From: Chloroflexota bacterium | Lineage (GTDB): Bacteria > Chloroflexota > Anaerolineae > Anaerolineales > Villigracilaceae | Assembly (NCBI GenBank): GCA_021823555.1 | Contig: JAKANW010000171.1 | Location: 1-6,438, forward strand | Direction of reading: 5' to 3' | Length of the DNA: 6,438 bases | Position numbers and translations under genes: made by a program | The notes under the pieces: model-generated | Database searches by the model: none | Told to the model about the DNA's origin: nothing | Seen by the model: the letters and a program-made list of their open reading frames with translations, nothing else | Part shown: in pieces, positions 1 to 6,438 of the stretch | Layout of the letters: each line of letters opens with the position of its first letter | How positions within the stretch are numbered: position 1 is the first letter of the stretch

Positions 1-969
1 GGGGTGTCCCCAGGTATCATTGATGTGTTTGAAAAGGTCAACATCGAAAATGATCAGTGAAAGCGGATCATCGTAGCGGCGGGCGCGGGCCAGTTCCATT
101 GCGAGTGTCTGGTCGAAGTGGCGACGGTTGGCCAAGCCAGTCAGCGGATCGGTGAGGGAGAGTTCCTCCACCTGCTTGTACAAAATCGCATTGCGCAAGG
201 CCAGCGCCCCGTGCTCGGCAATGCCCATTAGCAACAGGCGTTGTTCATCATCAAATGAATGAGCATGTTCAAATCCAACAAACAAGACTCCCAATATCTC
301 CCCGGTCTCCCGCAAAGGGAGCCCTCCCAACGCAGTCAGTTTACCCGGCGCATCCGTTGATGGATTTTTCAATTGTTCCCGCATATTCTCGATCAATGCT
401 GGGCGGCCTGTCGTAAGGATCTGCTGCGTGAGAGTTCCCAATTCCTGCTCGCGCGCGACAATTTGGTCCGAATCGCGGCGTGCACCAAAGTATTTGCCTG
501 CCAGTTTTCCGCCTTGCTCGCTTAGATAGATGGCCGCAAGATCAGCGCCCATCAACGCGACCGCGCGCTGGAGCAACGTTTGAAGCGTCTCTTCCACATT
601 CAGGCTGGCGGTCATTTGTATGGCGGCGGAAAGCAAATCTTTCGACTTCACGAGGTTCGCCTCGAGTTTCTGCTTATGAATTTTCTCTTCGACCAGTTCG
701 CGGTTGAACAGCCGCACAAAACCGACGGTCAACAAAATCTCAGCCAGGATCGCAAAGAAATCCGATAATTCGGCAAAGCCGCCGCCTTGAAACGTTGCAT
801 ACGCATCGAAATACTCTGAAGCTGCCAGGCTTACCGAAGCCGTTGTCAGCAACAGCCATGCCCATTGACCAGCCTGGCGGCCAAAACGAGAATAGAAGCG
901 CAGTCCCGCGTACGCGGCTATGGAGGAGGTCACAAGGCTGGTCAGGGCAATTACGTAGTTAGTGTTCAT
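1..969 (-). CDS. Membrane-anchored GAF-GGDEF protein, probable diguanylate cyclase (C-terminus beyond window)
   Basis: The frame is open from ATG at 969 to the window edge (323 codons, no stop), so the protein is truncated at its C-terminus. Residues 5-24, 34-50 and 68-88 are hydrophobic and probably form three membrane segments. Residues 88-115 are a charged linker, possibly coiled coil. Residues 118-262 look like a GAF sensor domain (NVEETLQTLLQRAVALMGAD near its start). A GGDEF domain begins at about 263: SLTDPLTGLANRRHFD at 271-286, then FDVDLFKHINDTWGH at 308-322, which holds the metal-binding Asp and substrate contacts of diguanylate cyclases. The GGDEF signature itself lies outside, so activity cannot be judged. 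If active, it would make cyclic di-GMP from two GTP at the membrane in response to a GAF ligand. An in-frame stop at 1006-1008 rules out a longer N-terminus. No clear Shine-Dalgarno precedes the ATG. The domain call is firm; the enzymatic call is family inference. Confidence 0.9.
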   Translation of the reverse strand, partial: MNTNYVIALTSLVTSSIAAYAGLRFYSRFGRQAGQWAWLLLTTASVSLAASEYFDAYATFQGGGFAELSDFFAILAEILLTVGFVRLFNRELVEEKIHKQKLEANLVKSKDLLSAAIQMTASLNVEETLQTLLQRAVALMGADLAAIYLSEQGGKLAGKYFGARRDSDQIVAREQELGTLTQQILTTGRPALIENMREQLKNPSTDAPGKLTALGGLPLRETGEILGVLFVGFEHAHSFDDEQRLLLMGIAEHGALALRNAILYKQVEELSLTDPLTGLANRRHFDQTLAMELARARRYDDPLSLIIFDVDLFKHINDTWGHP

Positions 970-1004
970 TTGAGAATTGAATTGAGGCAGGATAACATTC
1001 GGCA

Positions 1005-1033
1005 ATTATAGAGATAAAGAACGAAAAAACAGT
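1005..1033 (-). promoter_or_regulatory. Candidate promoter of the GAF-GGDEF gene
   Basis: The minus strand reads a perfect TATAAT at 1010-1005, 35 bp upstream of the ATG. The best -35 at 17-bp spacing is ACTGTT (1033-1028), a weak match to TTGACA. The -35 lies next to one arm of the 10-bp inverted repeat at 1023-1073, which could be a regulator site. The sequence is AT-rich, so a chance match to the -10 hexamer is possible. Confidence 0.4.
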
Positions 1034-1073
1034 TAACAAAAACCTGACAGTTTCATAATGGATCTGTTTTTTC
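1023..1073. repeat. 10-bp perfect inverted repeat upstream of the GGDEF gene
   Basis: GAAAAAACAG (1023-1032) is matched exactly in reverse complement by CTGTTTTTTC (1064-1073), with a 31-bp spacer. One arm overlaps the candidate -35 region of the GGDEF gene. It may be a regulator binding site. Because the arms are mostly A and T runs, chance is also plausible. Confidence 0.4.
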
Positions 1074-1097
1074 ATAGCAACCCACCCTCCATATCTT

Positions 1098-1133
1098 AAA
1101 AAGACTTCGGAAGTCTGTCAGACTTCCGAAGTC
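1098..1133 (-). terminator. Rho-independent terminator after the brnTA remnant (nested palindrome)
   Basis: Two 15-bp arms, 1103-1117 and 1119-1133, are perfect reverse complements around one central base. On the minus strand the hairpin is followed by five T residues (1102-1098), the usual intrinsic terminator form for transcripts coming from brnTA. On the plus strand no T-run follows. Each arm contains its own near-palindrome (GACTTC, one base, GAAGTC), so the site can fold as one long or two short hairpins. That nested design resembles dispersed palindromic repeats, so it may be a repeat element serving as a terminator. Confidence 0.75.
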
Positions 1134-1254
1134 CGGCTCTTGCCCCGCGCCACGATGAAACGCTTCGACGCTCCCTTCGGTCGCAGCGCGCCGCCTGTCA
1201 GTCCCTTCGCAATTTCTTTCCCAACCCCATCTTGTTCCAGTTTCGCTTGGATTA
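1134..1254. other. Intergenic segment without a recognised gene
   Basis: These 121 bp lie between the antitoxin stop and the terminator. One minus-strand frame stays open through the segment and closes inside the palindrome (stop at 1118-1120). It has no start codon of its own here, no ribosome binding site and no family I recognise, and its in-frame upstream part is only the shadow frame of brnA. I see nothing else in the segment. Confidence 0.5.
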
Positions 1255-1532
1255 CTATCTTTGGTGTTCCTGCATATAAGCGCGTAACAGTAGATTGATC
1301 TTTGTTTGATACCCGCGCCCCTGCCTCTTGAACCAATCCAGCACGTCGCTATCCACGCGCAGAGTCAATTGCGTTTTTGTGCGCGGTTTGTGAGACCACG
1401 CCTTACGATTGCTTTTGCGAACATTTCTGGCGTAATTTCTGGCGCATCGGAAAGATCAATATCTTCGTCTTTCATTTTATCGAGACGGGTAAAGTCAGTC
1501 TGAGATTTCACGGAAGTAGATTTCTTCTTCCT
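1255..1532 (-). pseudogene. brnA: BrnA-family antitoxin, frameshifted and without a normal start
   Basis: BrnA is the antitoxin of type II BrnT/BrnA modules. It neutralises the BrnT ribonuclease and represses the operon through a C-terminal ribbon-helix-helix DNA-binding fold. Here the family sequence is split over two frames. The first frame gives KKKSTSVKSQTDFTRLDKM and then DEDIDLSDAPEITPEMFAKA up to RRGL, near 1392. The second frame, from about 1391, gives KPRTKTQLTLRVDSDVLDWF and then QGRGYQTKINLLLRAYMQEH, ending at TAG 1257-1255 with TAA directly behind. Removing two bases (a CA/AC) at about 1389-1393 joins them as RRGL-KPRTKTQ and yields about 91 residues, the usual size. Adding one base to the five-T run at 1374-1378 also restores the frame. 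The family-like N-terminus begins at AGG (1532-1530), not ATG; the nearest in-frame start is GTG at 1511. The decay could be real or a sequencing indel. Confidence 0.8.
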
Positions 1533-1851
1533 ATTTTGTTGCCTTTCGGGTTGATATGATACGGATAACGGTTTCGGATTTAGTATGGACGACCAGGATG
1601 ACGCGGCTCTTGAGCAAACCGAGCGTTTGATATCGTGTTTCGCCGTATTCAAAGCGGTCGTCAATGACGGTGGTAGTATCCAATTCGAATATTGCAAGGG
1701 TATTCTTCACGGAGCTTGATGATCCTCCTGCATGGATTTGTGAAGAAGTCTCAGAAAACCCCACAGAACGAATTGGATACCGCTCGTCGTCGTTTGAATA
1801 ATTTTGAGAAGGGCTAGGATAAGGATCTCGAATATTTGCCGCGTTTGCCAT
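1531..1851 (-). CDS. brnT: BrnT-family toxin with aberrant N-terminal half, possibly inactive
   Basis: BrnT toxins are small RelE-fold ribonucleases that cut RNA and are held inactive by BrnA. Residues 52-106 match the family: IFELDTTTVIDDRFEYGETR, then YQTLGL, ILVVHT (85-90) and the hallmark RIISTRKATK (97-106). The N-terminal 50 residues lack the expected start (W-D-x-x-K, N-x-x-K-H-G, F-E-E-A). They instead contain SNDDERYPIRSVGFSETSS (19-37), itself vaguely like an internal BrnT strand. The ATG at 1851 has GAGG a few bases upstream; a longer form from TTG at 1893 is possible but less likely. The TAG stop at 1533-1531 sits on the antitoxin start region, as expected for an overlapping toxin-antitoxin operon. 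The protein ends sooner after RKATK than many relatives. With brnA broken, an inactive toxin is expected. Confidence 0.6.
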   Translation of the reverse strand: MANAANIRDPYPSPSQNYSNDDERYPIRSVGFSETSSQIHAGGSSSSVKNTLAIFELDTTTVIDDRFEYGETRYQTLGLLKSRVILVVHTKSETVIRIISTRKATK

Positions 1852-1883
1852 TAATTGCCTCGCACTATTAGCTTTGTGAGACT

Positions 1884-1928
1884 TGCTACACAAATTATAC
1901 GGTCAAAAGCGAGTGTAGCATAAATGCT
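1884..1928 (-). promoter_or_regulatory. Candidate brnTA promoter with inverted-repeat operator
   Basis: The minus strand carries TATAAT at 1899-1894, about 45 bp upstream of the toxin ATG, with no convincing -35. It is bracketed by a perfect 8-bp inverted repeat, TGCTACAC (1884-1891) and GTGTAGCA (1913-1920), spacer 21 bp. A smaller palindrome (AGCAT-AA-ATGCT, 1917-1928) lies over the -35 region. BrnA proteins repress their own operon, so paired half-sites around the -10 are where an operator would be expected. The functional reading is inference. Confidence 0.4.
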
Positions 1929-1998
1929 GTGAGCGGAATATTGTCTTATCATCCTAATCTACCGTACGTGTCTTGGATAGATTCCTAGCAAATCTGCT

Positions 1999-2025
1999 AT
2001 CCGTTTATCCGTTCCCAAATCCGTT
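1999..2025. repeat. Three direct copies of ATCCGTT after glmS
   Basis: The heptamer ATCCGTT occurs at 1999-2005, 2007-2013 and 2019-2025, just downstream of the glmS stop. A 5-bp stem (TAGCA 1986-1990, TGCTA 1995-1999) sits beside it without a T-run. The rest of the gap between glmS and the toxin gene shows no good glmS terminator. The function of the repeats is unknown. Confidence 0.45.
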
Positions 2026-2030
2026 GACCA

Positions 2031-3818
2031 CTAATCCACCGTCAGCGTCTTACTCAAATTCCTCGGAAAATCAGGATCAAACCCGCGCATCACGCTCATG
2101 TGATACGAAAGCAACTGCAACGGCAGCACTCCCAGCAAAGCGCTGATCTGTGCATCAGACTTGGGAATCACGACCAAATCATCGCCGTTGGCGCGCAGGC
2201 GGGTGTCCTCTTCGCCGATGGTGATCGTGCGTGCGCCGCGCACTTTGACTTCGTTGATCCCGCTGATGATGAGCGGCACATCGTTCGGTCCCGCGACAAA
2301 GACGATCGGGAATCCCTTGCTCACTGCGGAAAGCGGTCCGTGTTTGAACTCGGTCGAGAGCATCCCTTCGCAATGGGCATACGTAATTTCTTTTAATTTC
2401 AACGCGCCTTCCAACGCAATCGGATACGTCGCGCCGTATCCGAGACAGTACATGTCGTTCCACTCGTTGATGTCTTTCGCAATCGCTTCGATCTGCGATC
2501 CAACCATCTCGATCGTCTGCTCCATCAATTCAGGGATTCGCAAAAGTTCGCTCGTATCTTTGCCCGCGAGTCGATATGCCAAATACAGGAACGTCACGAC
2601 CTGGTTGGTAAATGTCTTCGTGGCGGGCACGCTGATTTCGTATCCGCAGCACAAGGGTAGGCAGAACGAAGTCGCCTTCGTCAACGTCGAGCCCACCACG
2701 TTTGCCAATCCAAAACAAGCCATACCGCGCTTCTCGGCGGCTTCCAACGCGTTGAGCACATCCTTGGTCTCACCCGATTGGCTGACGAAAATCCCCACGT
2801 CTTCATACCCAACCGCGGGCGCGTATTGCGCGATGAATTGCGGCGCAAGCACGGGGATCGCGGCGCGCCCAGCCAATTGCGCGATGTACACCGAACCCAC
2901 CGACGCGGCGTGATAACTCGTGCCGCAGCCGATCAAATACAGATGACGCGCGTTCTTCATCTTTTCGACCAACGGTTGCACATCGGGGCTGCCATCCAAT
3001 AAGTGGATTAACTCACGGGCGACTTGTGCCTGCTCGTGGATTTCCTTCAGCATGAAATGCGGATACCCGCCCTTCTGCACCGCATCCATCGACTCCGTAA
3101 CTGTTTCTGGCATTCGGACGATTATTTTTCCATCTTTGACAGAGCGCACTTCCACACGGTCTGCCCACAGCGTCACGATCTCCCCATCCTGCGGGCGGAT
3201 GACTTCGCGTGTCAGCGGCAGGATCGAGGGCAGGTCAGACGAAACGCAGGTGAAGCCTTCGCCGAGCCCCACCACCATGCCCGAACCTTTTTTGAAGGCA
3301 TACAGCTTGTCGTCATTCGCGCGCCCGATGACAAAGGCATAATCACCTTCGAGATCGCCATATGCCAAACGGATTGCATCAATGAATTCGTATCCACGGC
3401 TGATGTATCTCTCTACCGCATGGACACACGTCTCACCATCATTCTGCGAACGGACGGTCATGCCCTCAGCGATGAACTGCTCGCGCAACTCGACGTTGTT
3501 CACCACGTTCCCATTGTGCGCGCCGACCATGTCCCCGTTTGAATCCAAATGCGGCTGTGAATTGACCTGCGACGGTTCGCCAAACGTCGCCCAGCGCAAC
3601 TGTGTAATGCCGCGCTGTCCGCGCATTTCAGCGATGTTATATTTCGCCGCCACCGAATCCACCTTGCCCACATCTTTGCGCAGATCAATTTTTCCATTAT
3701 TCATCGTTGCTGCGCCAACCGAGTCATAGCCGCGATAGGTCAACCGCTCCGCCGCCGCGATCAAGATGGGTCCAAGCGCTTCTTCTTTATTTGTCACATA
3801 TCCAAAAATTCCGCACAT
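2031..3818 (-). CDS. glmS: Glutamine-fructose-6-phosphate aminotransferase (isomerizing), glucosamine-6-phosphate synthase
   Basis: This cytoplasmic enzyme converts fructose-6-phosphate and glutamine to glucosamine-6-phosphate and glutamate, the first step towards UDP-GlcNAc for peptidoglycan. The protein is complete at 595 residues (E. coli 609). Residues 1-240 are a class II glutamine amidotransferase domain: nucleophile Cys2 in MCGIFGY, YRGYDS (28-33), RWAT (75-78), HNGN (101-104), Asp127. Two SIS domains follow: GCGTS (297-301) and SQSGET (346-351) in the first, EGALKLKE (470-477) and KHGP (492-495) in the second. Lys474, Glu477, His493 and Lys590 align with the E. coli isomerase residues Lys485, Glu488, His504 and Lys603. 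The C-terminal PRNLSKTLTVD tail is typical. Unusually, the glutaminase loop reads TFG and NSQPH where E. coli has THG and NAHPH. AAGGAG (3833-3828) nine bases upstream supports the ATG. No glmS ribozyme is recognisable upstream. The VOC gene 95 bp upstream may be co-transcribed. Confidence 0.95.
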   Translation of the reverse strand: MCGIFGYVTNKEEALGPILIAAAERLTYRGYDSVGAATMNNGKIDLRKDVGKVDSVAAKYNIAEMRGQRGITQLRWATFGEPSQVNSQPHLDSNGDMVGAHNGNVVNNVELREQFIAEGMTVRSQNDGETCVHAVERYISRGYEFIDAIRLAYGDLEGDYAFVIGRANDDKLYAFKKGSGMVVGLGEGFTCVSSDLPSILPLTREVIRPQDGEIVTLWADRVEVRSVKDGKIIVRMPETVTESMDAVQKGGYPHFMLKEIHEQAQVARELIHLLDGSPDVQPLVEKMKNARHLYLIGCGTSYHAASVGSVYIAQLAGRAAIPVLAPQFIAQYAPAVGYEDVGIFVSQSGETKDVLNALEAAEKRGMACFGLANVVGSTLTKATSFCLPLCCGYEISVPATKTFTNQVVTFLYLAYRLAGKDTSELLRIPELMEQTIEMVGSQIEAIAKDINEWNDMYCLGYGATYPIALEGALKLKEITYAHCEGMLSTEFKHGPLSAVSKGFPIVFVAGPNDVPLIISGINEVKVRGARTITIGEEDTRLRANGDDLVVIPKSDAQISALLGVLPLQLLSYHMSVMRGFDPDFPRNLSKTLTVD

Positions 3819-3827
3819 GTATTTTGT

Positions 3828-3833
3828 CTCCTT
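3828..3833 (-). promoter_or_regulatory. Ribosome binding site of glmS
   Basis: The minus strand reads AAGGAG, nine bases before the ATG at 3818. This fixes the start, whose second codon is the catalytic Cys that must become N-terminal after Met removal. Confidence 0.85.
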
Positions 3834-3839
3834 GGTGTT

Positions 3840-3910
3840 TGTAGGGGCGAGGTCTCCTCGCCCCTGAGCGATATGATCAAATTCAGAGGGCGGGAAACCC
3901 CACCCCTACA
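3840..3910. repeat. 71-bp composite palindromic element between the VOC gene and glmS
   Basis: The segment starts TGTAGGGGCG and ends CACCCCTACA, terminal inverted repeats matching at 9 of 10 positions. Inside are two hairpin units in opposite orientation: 3841-3865, with a perfect 10-bp stem (AGGGGCGAGG, loop TCT), and 3887-3909, imperfect with a bulge. About 21 bp of AT-richer sequence (including TGATCA) separates them. The unit matches the palindrome at 4468-4492. It fills almost all the space between the VOC stop (3 bp away) and the glmS ribosome binding site. It looks like a REP- or MITE-like intergenic repeat. As a terminator for the VOC gene it is weak because no T-run follows. Confidence 0.7.
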
Positions 3911-3913
3911 TTG

Positions 3914-4339
3914 TCAATCCAATTTCAAATTTCCGTTCTCATCAAACGGAAAGAACGGGTTATACGCCACTTCCCAGTGATAATCATCGGGGTCGGCAAA
4001 ATAGGAACTATATCCGCCCCAGAATACCTTCTGCGGTTCCTTCACGATTTTCACGCCTTTCGATTTCAGATCACTGATGATCTCATCCACTTCGGCTTCA
4101 CTGCGAGCGTTGTATGCCAACGTGATCCCCGAAAATCCATTCCCCTCAGGGGAAACGAGCGCATCCTCCGCCAGCCTCTCACGCGGATAAATGGCAAGCA
4201 CAACCCCACCCGTCTGAAAGAATGCCACATCATCATTGCTGGCGCTGGTTGGTTTCCAGCCTAAAATTTCGGTGTAAAACTTGCGTGATTTTTCAAAGTC
4301 CCTCACTCCCAGAGTAATCAGATGTAAATGTTGATTCAC
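3914..4339 (-). CDS. VOC (glyoxalase/bleomycin-resistance fold) family protein
   Basis: A complete 141-residue single-domain protein of the vicinal oxygen chelate superfamily, whose members bind a divalent metal and act on small molecules (lyases, dioxygenases, resistance proteins). It starts with HLITLGVRDFEKSRKFYTEI, the first beta-alpha unit, followed by LGW (26-28), FFQTGG (40-45), GFSGITLAYN (68-77) and FWGGYSSYFADPDDYHWEVA (106-125). His6 and Glu123 are in the usual metal-ligand positions. The PFFPFDENGNLKL tail is shared with a widespread uncharacterised subgroup often labelled glyoxalase; the substrate is unknown. The start is GTG, supported by AAAGGAG six bases upstream. Upstream, 4340-4421 holds no convincing promoter (a weak TAAACT at best). 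A long terminator isolates the gene from katG, so a promoter must lie in that short gap. It may be co-transcribed with glmS. Confidence 0.88.
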   Translation of the reverse strand: MNQHLHLITLGVRDFEKSRKFYTEILGWKPTSASNDDVAFFQTGGVVLAIYPRERLAEDALVSPEGNGFSGITLAYNARSEAEVDEIISDLKSKGVKIVKEPQKVFWGGYSSYFADPDDYHWEVAYNPFFPFDENGNLKLD

Positions 4340-4345
4340 CGTCGA

Positions 4346-4352
4346 CTCCTTT
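4346..4352 (-). promoter_or_regulatory. Ribosome binding site deciding the GTG start of the VOC gene
   Basis: The minus strand reads AAAGGAG with a six-base spacer before GTG at 4339. This placement, with the conserved family N-terminus starting two residues later, chooses GTG over any other start. Confidence 0.85.
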
Positions 4353-4421
4353 GTGTGGATTTCGTCCAGGTGGATAGTTTATCTTATTTGCCCACGAATT
4401 GAAGTGTCTTGTGTCCTGTTA

Positions 4422-4463
4422 AAAATATGAGACCCTGTGCTTTTGTACAGGGTCTCATATTTT
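4422..4463. terminator. Long-stem bidirectional intrinsic terminator downstream of katG
   Basis: Arms 4422-4438 and 4447-4463 are perfect 17-bp reverse complements, extended by a C-G and a G-T pair to leave a TTTT loop (4441-4444) on the plus strand. The stem has a GC-rich core (GAGACCCTGT) with A-rich and T-rich ends. The minus strand therefore runs into TTTTT after the hairpin and the plus strand into TTTT. Its position 45 bp past the katG stop makes it the katG terminator and insulates the VOC gene from katG transcription. Confidence 0.88.
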
Positions 4464-4467
4464 CATC

Positions 4468-4492
4468 GTAGGGGCGGGGTCACCCCGCCCCT
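4468..4492. repeat. GTAGGGGCG-family palindrome, single copy
   Basis: Arms AGGGGCGGGGT (4470-4480) and its exact reverse complement (4482-4492) flank one base, preceded by GT. The unit closely matches the one at 3841-3865, differing mainly where a paired position is changed on both arms (GAGG/CCTC against GGGG/CCCC). It lies 15 bp after the katG stop and has no T-run, so it is probably a dispersed repeat rather than the terminator itself. Confidence 0.7.
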
Positions 4493-4507
4493 CACCTTTT
4501 TATACAG

Positions 4508-6438
<1,931 letters not shown>

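Noticed and set aside
480..768. Overlapping plus-strand open frames within the GGDEF gene region
   Set aside because: They are antisense shadows of the minus-strand GAF-GGDEF frame and match no recognisable family.
1118..1336. 72-codon minus-strand frame ending in the palindrome
   Set aside because: Its first half overlaps the BrnA ribbon-helix-helix coding sequence in another frame, its stop lies inside the palindromic repeat, and no family or ribosome binding site is visible.
1986..1999. Hairpin TAGCA-AATC-TGCTA as glmS terminator
   Set aside because: The stem has only five base pairs and no T-run on the minus strand.
1999..2025. Three ATCCGTT repeats as a CRISPR array or origin iterons
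   Set aside because: The units are only seven bases, the spacing is irregular (8 and 12 bp), and no replication or cas gene is nearby.
2161..2913. 250-codon plus-strand frame
   Set aside because: It is antisense to glmS, which is unambiguous over the whole region; long antisense frames are common in sequence of this composition.
3819..3913. glmS ribozyme or riboswitch upstream of glmS
   Set aside because: The space is filled by the 71-bp palindromic element and the ribosome binding site; there is no room for, and no sign of, the ribozyme core.

Overview
The window (about 55 % GC by eye) looks like chromosomal DNA of a free-living bacterium. The GlmS subfamily, a GAF-GGDEF protein, a BrnT/BrnA module and short GTAGGGGCG palindromes between genes suggest Chloroflexota (Anaerolineae-like). 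That assignment is inference, as no rRNA or other taxonomic marker is present. Every recognised gene is on the minus strand, so transcription runs from high to low coordinates.

Layout in transcription order. (1) 6438-4508: catalase-peroxidase KatG, lacking about its first 100 residues beyond the window edge. It is followed by a GTAGGGGCG palindrome (4468-4492) and a near-perfect long-stem terminator (4422-4463). (2) 4339-3914: a small VOC/glyoxalase-fold protein with a GTG start and a strong ribosome binding site. (3) 3910-3840: a 71-bp intergenic element made of two inverted copies of the same palindrome family. (4) 3818-2031: a complete glucosamine-6-phosphate synthase (GlmS) whose glutaminase domain carries PurF-like motifs. 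(5) 1920-1255: a damaged BrnT/BrnA toxin-antitoxin module behind a candidate autoregulated promoter. The toxin has a family-typical C-terminal half on an abnormal N-terminus. The antitoxin is split by a frameshift and lacks a normal start codon. (6) 1133-1098: a perfect nested palindrome followed by a T-run, acting as a terminator. (7) 969-1: a membrane-anchored GAF-GGDEF protein, cut by the window edge before its GGDEF signature.

The genes do not form one pathway. KatG detoxifies peroxide, GlmS makes the amino-sugar precursor of the cell envelope, and the GGDEF protein probably makes cyclic di-GMP. The VOC gene and glmS may share a transcript. The accessory interest lies in the decayed toxin-antitoxin module, the short palindrome family and the unusual GlmS glutaminase motifs. 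I found no tRNA, rRNA, CRISPR array, transposase or clearly new system.
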